Shown here in pieces: positions 17,485 to 23,486 of a stretch of DNA of 35,292 nucleotides. A model generated the notes under the pieces. It had not been told where the DNA came from. It saw only the letters and a list, made by a program, of their open reading frames with translations, and searched no databases. Every line of letters starts with the position of its first letter. The first letter of the stretch is position 1. Position numbers and translations under genes: made by a program. The DNA lies in IMG/VR virus record IMGVR_UViG_3300032282_003481, positions 1-35,292 of that record; one strand, given 5' to 3'. The DNA is from a virus.

Positions 17485-19760
17485 CCCGGACCTTCGTGCC
17501 GCACGCCTACCAGCTTGACGCCATCGAGCACATCCACAAGCAGCCTCGCTGCGCCCTGTGGATGCCCATGGGCGGCGGAAAGACGATCTCGACGCTGACG
17601 GCCCTGGAGCACCTGTCCTGCGTCGAGGACGTGTATCCGGTGCTGGTGCTGGCCCCCCTGCGCGTGGCTAAGACGACGTGGCCGGACGAGGTGGCGAAGT
17701 GGGACCACACCAAGCACCTTCGGATCGTGCCGGTGACGGGCAATGTCAAACAGCGTTTGACATCCCTGATGACGCCCGCCGACGTTTACACGACCAACTA
17801 CGAGCAGTTGCCCTGGCTGGTCGAGCACTACGGCGACCGCTGGCCGTTCAAGACGGTCATTGCTGACGAACAGACGCGCCTGAAGTCCTACCGCACCCGG
17901 CAGGGTTCCAAGCGCGCCAAGGCCCTGGCTCAGGTCGCCCACACCAAGGTGAACCGCTTCATCGGCCTGACCGGGACGCCGTCGCCCAACGGGCTGGCCG
18001 ACCTGTGGGGTCAGACGTGGTTCGTGGACCGGGGCGAGCGCCTGGGGCGCACCTACAGCGCCTTCGAGGCCCGCTGGTTTAAGAAAGGCTGGGACGGCTT
18101 CAGCGTTGAACCGCTGCCCATCGCTCAGAAGGAGATCGAGGGGCGCCTGCGCGACGTGTGCCTGACCGTGACCGGCCTCCCGGTGGACGAGCCCATCGTC
18201 AACAACATCTACATCGACCTGCCGTCCTCGGCGCGCACCCTCTACAACGAGATGGAGCGCGAGATGTTCATGGAGATCGAGGAACACGGCATTGAGGCGC
18301 TTAACGCCGCCGCCAAGACCATGAAGCTGCTACAGGTTGCGAACGGCGCCGCCTACATCGACGACCAGAAAAACTGGAAGGAAGTCCACCATGAGAAAAT
18401 TGAAGCCCTCGGAAGCATCGTGGAGGAGGCCGCCGGGGCGCCCGTCTTGGTGGCCTACCATTTCCAAAGTGATCACGCCCGCCTCCGCGCAGCTTTTCCT
18501 AAAGCAAGGACGTTGGACGCTGACCCTGCAACGATCCATCAGTGGAACGCCGGGCGGATACCGATCCTACTCGCTCACCCTGCGTGCCTGCACCCAGAAA
18601 CAGAAGTGTTGACTGAAAGTAGAGGTTGGGTGAGGATCATCGACGTGCGGCGAGACGAGCGCGTCTTCGACGGCGTCGAGTTCGTGGCCCACGGCGGATG
18701 TTCTTTCTCTGGGGTGCGCCCCGTCATTGAACGGTTCGGGATCACGCTGACCCCGAACCACAAGCTGTTGATCGGGCGCCGGTGGGTGGAGGCGAAGGAT
18801 GTACGAGATCATCCAGACACTGCCGAAAAGGCGCGCTACTCGTACAGCGGCGCTGACCCTTATCTTGGCGCGATGTTGCCGATGCGGCGTCGAGCGGGAG
18901 ATGCTGTTGCAGAACGCCGTGCGCGCCAACAAGGAGCGGCGCGAGTTCTGCCCGGCGTGCCTGGAGGACAGCTTTCACCGGATGACCGGAACGCGGTTTT
19001 GGTCGATCTGGAAGGGGATGCTCTACCGGGCGACGGACCCGAAAAGCCCGGACTGGGAGCACTATGGGGCCGTCGGTCGGGGTGTGGACGAAGCGTGGCT
19101 GTCGTTCAAGAATTTCTACAACGACATGTTCGAGGGCTACAGCGACGATCTGACCCTGGATCGGGCGGACAACTCGAAGGGCTACAGCAAGGCCAATTGC
19201 CGGTGGGTGTCGAACCTTCAACAACAGGCGAACAAAAACAACAATCGGGTGATCCGCTACCGGGACCGCGACATACATTTGGCGGAGTTTTGTCGCGTAG
19301 CCGGAGTGTCGAGGGGGGCGATAGTGCCTCGTTTAAATGCCGGGATGAGCGCCGAGGAGGCGCTGAAAGACTATGCCAACTCCCGGTACAAGAAGAACCG
19401 CAGGCCTCGGTTTCCCCCGTCTACGACATAGTGGACTGCGGGCCTCGGCATCGGTTTCTGGTGCGGAACGCAAAGGGCGACGTGTTTGTGTCCCACAACT
19501 CCGCTGGGCACGGGCTAGACCTCCAGTACGGCGGCAACATCCTGGCGTTTTTCAGCCTGAACTGGTCGCTGGAAAACTACATGCAGATCATCGAGCGGAT
19601 CGGCCCCATGCGCCAGAAGCAGGCCGGCTTCGACCGGCCTGTCTTCGTCCACCACATCATGGCCGCCAAGACGGTGGACGACATGGTGCTGGAGCGGCTG
19701 GCCTCGAAGCGCACCGTGCAGGAAATCCTGCTCGACGCCATGAAGCGGAGGAAACAGTGA
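17481..19760 (+). CDS. SNF2-type superfamily 2 DNA helicase precursor with one intein
   Basis: A 759-residue precursor that would give a 454-residue helicase after removal of a 305-residue intein, the normal size for phage SNF2-type helicases. Motif I is M-P-M-G-G-G-K-T (Lys34), motif II I-A-D-E-Q-T-R-L-K (Asp129, Glu130), motif III G-L-T-G-T-P-S-P-N-G-L-A. Motif V is L-L-A-H-P-A then S-A-G-H-G-L-D-L-Q, split exactly by the intein. Motif VI is Q-I-I-E-R-I-G-P-M-R-Q-K-Q-A-G. It probably remodels or unwinds DNA during replication, next to the polymerase and VRR-NUC nuclease. The start is GTG 17481, overlapping the methyltransferase stop; translation is likely coupled. Confidence 0.9.
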   Translation: MTRTFVPHAYQLDAIEHIHKQPRCALWMPMGGGKTISTLTALEHLSCVEDVYPVLVLAPLRVAKTTWPDEVAKWDHTKHLRIVPVTGNVKQRLTSLMTPADVYTTNYEQLPWLVEHYGDRWPFKTVIADEQTRLKSYRTRQGSKRAKALAQVAHTKVNRFIGLTGTPSPNGLADLWGQTWFVDRGERLGRTYSAFEARWFKKGWDGFSVEPLPIAQKEIEGRLRDVCLTVTGLPVDEPIVNNIYIDLPSSARTLYNEMEREMFMEIEEHGIEALNAAAKTMKLLQVANGAAYIDDQKNWKEVHHEKIEALGSIVEEAAGAPVLVAYHFQSDHARLRAAFPKARTLDADPATIHQWNAGRIPILLAHPACLHPETEVLTESRGWVRIIDVRRDERVFDGVEFVAHGGCSFSGVRPVIERFGITLTPNHKLLIGRRWVEAKDVRDHPDTAEKARYSYSGADPYLGAMLPMRRRAGDAVAERRARQQGAARVLPGVPGGQLSPDDRNAVLVDLEGDALPGDGPEKPGLGALWGRRSGCGRSVAVVQEFLQRHVRGLQRRSDPGSGGQLEGLQQGQLPVGVEPSTTGEQKQQSGDPLPGPRHTFGGVLSRSRSVEGGDSASFKCRDERRGGAERLCQLPVQEEPQASVSPVYDIVDCGPRHRFLVRNAKGDVFVSHNSAGHGLDLQYGGNILAFFSLNWSLENYMQIIERIGPMRQKQAGFDRPVFVHHIMAAKTVDDMVLERLASKRTVQEILLDAMKRRKQ
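17784..17791 (-). repeat. GTGTAAAC word (GTTTACAC on +), copy 7
   Basis: Within CGTTTACACG in the helicase gene, read GTT-TAC-ACG (Val-Tyr-Thr). Confidence 0.7.
18788..18792 (+). promoter_or_regulatory. Internal Shine-Dalgarno GGAGG for nested nuclease 3
   Basis: GGAGG lies six bases before the out-of-frame ATG 18799, inside intein codons for Val-Glu-Ala. It is the clearest evidence that a nested nuclease is translated on its own. Confidence 0.7.
18799..19431 (+). CDS. Nested homing-endonuclease-like protein 3 (zinc ribbon + HNH-like + HTH), out of frame in intein 3
   Basis: A 210-residue protein in the +1 frame relative to the helicase. It begins with ATG after a consensus GGAGG. The N-terminal part has C-C-R-C-G and C-P-A-C (zinc ribbon). 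Then F-W-S-I-W-K-G-M-L-Y-R-A, W-E-H-Y-G-A, V-D-E-A-W-L-S-F-K-N-F-Y and T-L-D-R-A-D-N-S-K-G-Y-S-K-A-N-C-R-W-V-S align with nested proteins 1 and 2. A C-terminal addition, L-A-E-F-C-R-V-A-G-V-S-R-G-A-I-V-P-R-L-N-A-G then A-E-E-A-L, is a small helix-turn-helix module of the kind attached to HNH homing enzymes. The gene ends 13 bases into the C-terminal splicing segment. Confidence 0.82.
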   Translation: MYEIIQTLPKRRATRTAALTLILARCCRCGVEREMLLQNAVRANKERREFCPACLEDSFHRMTGTRFWSIWKGMLYRATDPKSPDWEHYGAVGRGVDEAWLSFKNFYNDMFEGYSDDLTLDRADNSKGYSKANCRWVSNLQQQANKNNNRVIRYRDRDIHLAEFCRVAGVSRGAIVPRLNAGMSAEEALKDYANSRYKKNRRPRFPPSTT

Positions 19761-19990
19761 CCGACATGGTGAACCAGCCCCCGCACTACACCGATGGCGG
19801 GATCGAGACGATTGATTATCTGCAAGCCAAGCTGACGGCGGAGGAGTTTGCGGGGTTCTGTAAGGGCAACGCGCTGAAGTACCTGTCCCGCGCCGGCAAG
19901 AAAGGCGGCGGGGCGGAGGACATCGCCAAGGCCGCTTGGTACGCGAACCGTCTGCTCACCGCCATGGAACGGCGAAAGGAGGGGGCGTGA
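19757..19990 (+). CDS. DUF3310 (SaV-like / T7 gp1.1-like) protein
   Basis: A 77-residue member of the DUF3310 family, once annotated as nucleotide kinase-like. The signature is clear: V-N-Q-P-P-H-Y-T-D-G-G-I-E-T-I-D-Y, then F-C-K-G-N-A-L-K-Y-L-S-R-A-G-K-K-G and D-I-A-K-A-A-W-Y-A-N-R-L. The H-Y-x-x-G-G-I-E and K-Y-x-x-R motifs are nearly universal in it. The biochemical role is unsettled. GTG 19757 overlaps the helicase stop (GTGA); ATG 19766 is an alternative start. It is coupled to the Mom-like gene by another GTGA. Confidence 0.88.
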   Translation: MTDMVNQPPHYTDGGIETIDYLQAKLTAEEFAGFCKGNALKYLSRAGKKGGGAEDIAKAAWYANRLLTAMERRKEGA

Positions 19991-20604
19991 CCGACGACCT
20001 TTGTGTGCGCGCTATCAAAAGCGCCGAAGCCGCGCAGGTAGTGATCGAGCATCATTATCTTCACAGACGACCCCCTACGTCATACGCTTTTGGACTGTTC
20101 AAAGGCGACACGATCAAAGGCGTCCTAACGTTTGGCGTTCCTGCCAGCCGGCACCTTATGCTGTCTGCCAGTCCCGAAAACCCAAACGATGTTATCGAGC
20201 TTAACCGTCTTTGGATAAGCGATGACATGCCCAAAAACACAGCGTCTGCTTTTGTGGCTAAAGTCCTTAAGATGCTTCCAGAACGTATAGTAGTTTCCTA
20301 CGCAGACACCTCTGTAGGTCACGCCGGGTATGTGTATCGAGCCAGCAACTTTAATTATTCTGGCTGGACTGACATGGAAAGAAAGACACCGAGGTACGAC
20401 TATGTCGTCCCCGGAAAACACTCTCGCGACGCTTTTAGGAGTGGTAACTTTACGCGAGTTCGACGTAAGCCTAAAGTTAAATACTGGATCGTAAGCGGAA
20501 CCGACAAACGCGAGCGTCGCCGCCTAGATAAAAGGTGTGGCTGGCCTAAGCTGTGTTGGAAAGCTCATCCTCCCCCCGTCGCAGCACAAGGCGATAACCA
20601 ATGA
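19987..20604 (+). CDS. Mom-like DNA adenine-modification protein (GNAT-related)
   Basis: A 205-residue protein resembling phage Mu Mom and its relatives, which convert adenine in phage DNA to a carbamoylmethyl derivative and so block restriction. Matching features are I-E-H-H-Y-L-H-R-R-P, F-G-L-F-K-G-D-T-I-K-G-V-L, then I-E-L-N-R-L-W-I-S-D-D-M-P-K-N, and V-S-Y-A-D-T-S-V-G-H-A-G-Y-V-Y-R-A-S-N-F with Y-S-G-W. The acceptor fold is related to GNAT acyltransferases. Sampled GC is about 48%, against about 65-70% nearby, so it was probably acquired recently. In Mu, com and Dam methylation regulate mom; no com-like gene is evident here. GTG 19987 overlaps the DUF3310 stop. Confidence 0.78.
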   Translation: MTDDLCVRAIKSAEAAQVVIEHHYLHRRPPTSYAFGLFKGDTIKGVLTFGVPASRHLMLSASPENPNDVIELNRLWISDDMPKNTASAFVAKVLKMLPERIVVSYADTSVGHAGYVYRASNFNYSGWTDMERKTPRYDYVVPGKHSRDAFRSGNFTRVRRKPKVKYWIVSGTDKRERRRLDKRCGWPKLCWKAHPPPVAAQGDNQ

Positions 20605-20774
20605 ACGATATGGTCGAGGAAGTGGCCAGGGTCTTGGACCCCGGCGTCATGGGCCTGCCTGATACCCACGCCAAGGCGGTGGCCCTGAAGCGGCAGGTGC
20701 GCGAGCGCGCCCGCGAGGTCATCGAGGTCGTGCAGCGGCACCAGAGCGCGCTGTGGAACGGGGACGCCCGATGA
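20601..20774 (+). CDS. Hypothetical 57-residue protein
   Basis: The ATG at 20601 lies in the last codons of the Mom-like gene. The product has a basic amphipathic helix in its C-terminal half (L-K-R-Q-V-R-E-R-A-R-E-V-I-E-V-V-Q-R-H). High GC and codon use are back to the phage norm, unlike the preceding gene. The stop overlaps the ATG of the next small gene. No family is recognised. Confidence 0.5.
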   Translation: MNDMVEEVARVLDPGVMGLPDTHAKAVALKRQVRERAREVIEVVQRHQSALWNGDAR

Positions 20775-20890
20775 TCGTGGCTTTCGCCCCCCTGATCCTG
20801 CTGGGCTTGATCTTCGCCCCTTGGAAGCTGTCGGCCGCCGCCGTGATGTTCGCCATCACGGCGGGGCTTTGGCGGCTTAGTCGGCCTTGA
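20771..20890 (+). CDS. 39-residue hydrophobic protein at the convergence point
   Basis: The ATG at 20771 overlaps the previous stop (ATGA). Residues 2-16 and 20-34 (M-I-V-A-F-A-P-L-I-L-L-G-L-I-F; A-A-A-V-M-F-A-I-T-A-G-L) could form two short membrane helices, with a basic end W-R-L-S-R-P. Its last 14 bases overlap the end of the opposite-strand virion gene, and the convergent hairpin lies inside it. It could be real or a product of the hairpin's codons. Confidence 0.4.
   Translation: MIVAFAPLILLGLIFAPWKLSAAAVMFAITAGLWRLSRP
20838..20864. terminator. Hairpin between convergent transcription units
   Basis: A perfect 11-bp stem pairs 20838-20848 with 20854-20864 over the stable loop TTCGC, followed on the + strand by GGCTTT. 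It is placed where the + strand early/middle arm meets the - strand late arm, so a bidirectional terminator is likely. Confidence 0.6.
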
Positions 20891-23486
20891 AAAACTCGGT
20901 CTGGCCGATCTTCAGGCCGTTCTTGGCCCACGACGGGCGCTTGTAGTTCTTCTGCTGCATGAGCTTGGGCGCCAGGAAGTGCGTGGCGCCGCCCGTAGGG
21001 TCTTCGTCACCGGCGTCAATGGCGCGCACGATGTCGAGAGCCCGTTTAAACCTGTCGGAGCCCAGCAGATCGCGCAGCTTGTCCGGGCCGGTCTTGAAGG
21101 CGTCAAACTCGCCGTTGGTCAGCATCGAGTACACGCTGTTGCCAAAGCGACCGGGCTTGGCCTGCCGGTTCGCCAGGACGTGGCCGACAGCGCGCATCTC
21201 CTCCTCGTCCGGGCTGGCTTCACCGACGATGGCCAGGGCCTTCGCCTCGTCGGGCGACAGGTCGTAGACCAGCTTGGCGGTGTCCTCGGGAACGCCCGTC
21301 TTAGGCGCCGGCGGCGTAAACTCGGCAGGCGTCTCCTCTTCAGGAGCGCCCTGTTCCGGAGCCTTGGTTTCGTAGGAGGGAACGCCCTCCACAGGGAGCC
21401 CCGGCTCTTCGCGCCCAGCGCCGACCTTTCCGGCCGCCACCGCCGCCATATCGCGGACTTTCCCGCGCGCCACATCACGCGCAGCGACCCGCTCAGTCGC
21501 GCCAGTCAGATCGACGACGGCCTTGGCTACCTCGTCCGGGTCGCCACGCTTAAGAACGTCGGTCAGCGCGGACAGCACCTCAGGCGGATAGTTTTTGCCT
21601 TGCAGCACTTTCAGCGCCAGCCCGGCGAAATAGCCCGGCCGGCGGCTACGCAGCGCCGCCGAAATGAGATCGACGTTGCCGGCGTCGAGCGCAGTAGCAA
21701 AATCCTCTCGCGCAGCCTCTTTGACCGCCGCCGACACGCCGGTAAGCGCTTTGCCACGCTGGGCGAACAGTTCGCTTTCCTTTTTCAGGGCGGTCTCTAG
21801 CACGTCCAGTTCGGCCGGGTTTTCTGCCAGCGCCCGAAGCCGGCCCATGCGGTTAACGTCGCCCACGAAGGCCGCCGGGTTGGTGGCGGTCGTCAGCTTT
21901 TTCAGAAGCAAGTTGCCGTAGCCCGAGAACGCGGCAGCGCGCTCAGCGTCCGTAGCTTGCTCAGCCCACTTGGCGACTTCAGCAGGCCGCATGCTCTCGA
22001 AAGCGCGCTCGCCGCGCGGGAGGTTTTCCGCCATGCCTCGGTCAAAGGCGTCGCGCACTTCGGCGTCGCCCTTGAACGCCGCGCGGGCCTGCCGATACTC
22101 AGGCACCAGAACGTCAAGACGCCCCGTCAGTTCGTCACGGATGCCTCGGAAATCCTTAGCCGCTTTGGCGCCCATGCCGCCCGTGCGGTAGCCTCGGTCG
22201 ATGGCCTCGTCCATGCCGCGCTTCAGCCAGTCCAGCACTTCGACGGTCGGGATTTTGGTGCCATCGGGCTCGTACTCGATGATCTCCATCGGCTTGCCAT
22301 CGCTGCCGAGAATTGACGACTTCCGGCCTGTCGGCTTCAGATAGTCGCGCAGCGGGTTGACCGGGGGATTACCCGTCCGGGCCGCTTCCACCGACGCGTC
22401 ACGCTCCGCCGCAGCCATAGCGTCGCTCCAGAAGGGGCGCATCGCCGGCAGGTCGATGATGTTTTTGATCTTCGGGTCGTCGATCTCGCCGTGGGCGTAG
22501 GCCTTGGCGTAGTTCGGTTTGGCGCTGGCCCGCATGCGCTCGACCACGGCTTCGCGCGACGCATCGTAGTCGGCGCCTTTGGTGACCAGCTTAGTGACCT
22601 GCTCCCCGACGCGAGTGCCCGTTTCGGCGCGGCTGGCAGCCGCCTGCGCGGCAAGCTCAGCCCCTTGAGGGGTGCGCATGACCTCGGCGGTGACGCCCGG
22701 CGCGCCCACTTCCCCGAGGGTCGCCGGGACGCCCTGCGCGCGGAGGCGCGCCAGTTCGGCTTCGATCTCGGCCGGCGTCTTGCCTGCACGGCGCATGGCA
22801 GAAGCCGCGATCTCCAAAGCCTTTTGCGTACCAGCGCCTTCCGGAACGTGTCCGGTGAGCTTACGCAGCGTGCCTACGCCGCTGCGAACGACGGCAGGAA
22901 TGCCGACCGCAAAAGGCGCCAGCAGCGCCCCTGCGCCAGCACCTTTGGCCGCCTCAAGCGCGCCTTCCTCGGAAAACTTGTCCTCGGCGCCGCCGAAGCC
23001 GGCGATACCGCCTTCCGTAGCGCCGATGCCGGCCGCCCGCGCGATGCGGGCCAGAGGGCCGGCCACACGCGCCGCCGCAACGCCTTCACCCGCGCCGGGG
23101 ATCAGGAGCGCAGGCGCTGCGGTCAACAGCGCACCACCCACGCCCGCGACACCAGACGAGATGGGGTGTTGAGCCTCGAACGCTTTTTGCTCGCCGCGCA
23201 CGCGATCTCGAATGGCCCGGTATTCCGGACCCGAGATGCGCCCCGACCGCAGCATGGCTTCGAGTTCGTCCTCGAAGTTAAACAGCATGCCGCCCAGGGC
23301 CGACCGACCGAAACCTTTAACCTTCTGTCCCAGGCTTTCCTTCGGCGCGGACGGAACGCCGAAATCTTTCTGCGCCACCACCTCGACAGGGGCGACCTCG
23401 GTCTGCTGCTCACCGGCAAACGGATCGACGATGCCGCCGGCCGGAGCAGGAGCTTCCGTCTTAAACGGATCGACGATGTCCACCAT
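20877..23486 (-). CDS. Internal virion protein with C-terminal SleB-type cell-wall hydrolase
   Basis: An 869-residue protein, the last gene of the late arm. The N-terminus carries repeated I-V-D-P-F motifs (V-D-I-V-D-P-F-K; G-I-V-D-P-F-A-G). Residues about 90-170 include Gly/Ala-rich hydrophobic helices. The middle is long, helical and charged, like T7-type ejection proteins. Residues about 735-869 form a SleB/Hydrolase_2 domain: I-V-G-E-A-S-P-D-E-E-E-M-R-A-V-G-H-V-L-A-N-R (with the likely catalytic Glu), then N-S-V-Y-S-M-L and A-T-H-F-L-A-P. I infer it is ejected into the host and opens the peptidoglycan for DNA entry, as T7 gp16 does, but with a different enzyme and at the opposite end. It shares one base with the upstream stop (TAATG). 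Confidence 0.75.
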   Translation of the reverse strand: MVDIVDPFKTEAPAPAGGIVDPFAGEQQTEVAPVEVVAQKDFGVPSAPKESLGQKVKGFGRSALGGMLFNFEDELEAMLRSGRISGPEYRAIRDRVRGEQKAFEAQHPISSGVAGVGGALLTAAPALLIPGAGEGVAAARVAGPLARIARAAGIGATEGGIAGFGGAEDKFSEEGALEAAKGAGAGALLAPFAVGIPAVVRSGVGTLRKLTGHVPEGAGTQKALEIAASAMRRAGKTPAEIEAELARLRAQGVPATLGEVGAPGVTAEVMRTPQGAELAAQAAASRAETGTRVGEQVTKLVTKGADYDASREAVVERMRASAKPNYAKAYAHGEIDDPKIKNIIDLPAMRPFWSDAMAAAERDASVEAARTGNPPVNPLRDYLKPTGRKSSILGSDGKPMEIIEYEPDGTKIPTVEVLDWLKRGMDEAIDRGYRTGGMGAKAAKDFRGIRDELTGRLDVLVPEYRQARAAFKGDAEVRDAFDRGMAENLPRGERAFESMRPAEVAKWAEQATDAERAAAFSGYGNLLLKKLTTATNPAAFVGDVNRMGRLRALAENPAELDVLETALKKESELFAQRGKALTGVSAAVKEAAREDFATALDAGNVDLISAALRSRRPGYFAGLALKVLQGKNYPPEVLSALTDVLKRGDPDEVAKAVVDLTGATERVAARDVARGKVRDMAAVAAGKVGAGREEPGLPVEGVPSYETKAPEQGAPEEETPAEFTPPAPKTGVPEDTAKLVYDLSPDEAKALAIVGEASPDEEEMRAVGHVLANRQAKPGRFGNSVYSMLTNGEFDAFKTGPDKLRDLLGSDRFKRALDIVRAIDAGDEDPTGGATHFLAPKLMQQKNYKRPSWAKNGLKIGQTEFFKAD

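Larger units (their letters stand above)
18585..19499 (+). mobile_element. Intein 3 (helicase motif V) with out-of-frame nested nuclease
   Basis: 305 residues in the helicase frame. Cys1 (18585-18587) opens block A: C-L-H-P-E-T-E-V-L-T-E-S-R-G-W. Block B is G-I-T-L-T-P-N-H-K-L-L-I. The C-terminal segment begins at 19419 with V-Y-D-I-V-D-C-G-P-R-H-R-F-L-V and ends V-F-V-S-H-N (Asn 19497-19499); the +1 residue is Ser, unlike the Cys of the polymerase inteins. Splicing joins H-P-A to S-A-G-H-G-L, rebuilding motif V. About 207 in-frame residues between the splicing blocks are Gln/Arg/Gly-rich and unlike any domain, because they are the shadow of the nested gene. Confidence 0.9.

Noticed and set aside
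13029-19431. Sequencing frameshift as the reason the nuclease genes are out of frame
   Set aside because: It would need two compensating errors in each of three inserts, at equivalent places, with the host frame still open throughout and internal start signals correctly placed. Still, raw reads would settle it.
6995-21052. GTTTAAAC words near 6996 and 21046 as members of the GTTTACAC family
   Set aside because: They differ at a core position and are perfect palindromes; two copies are too few to treat as the same element.
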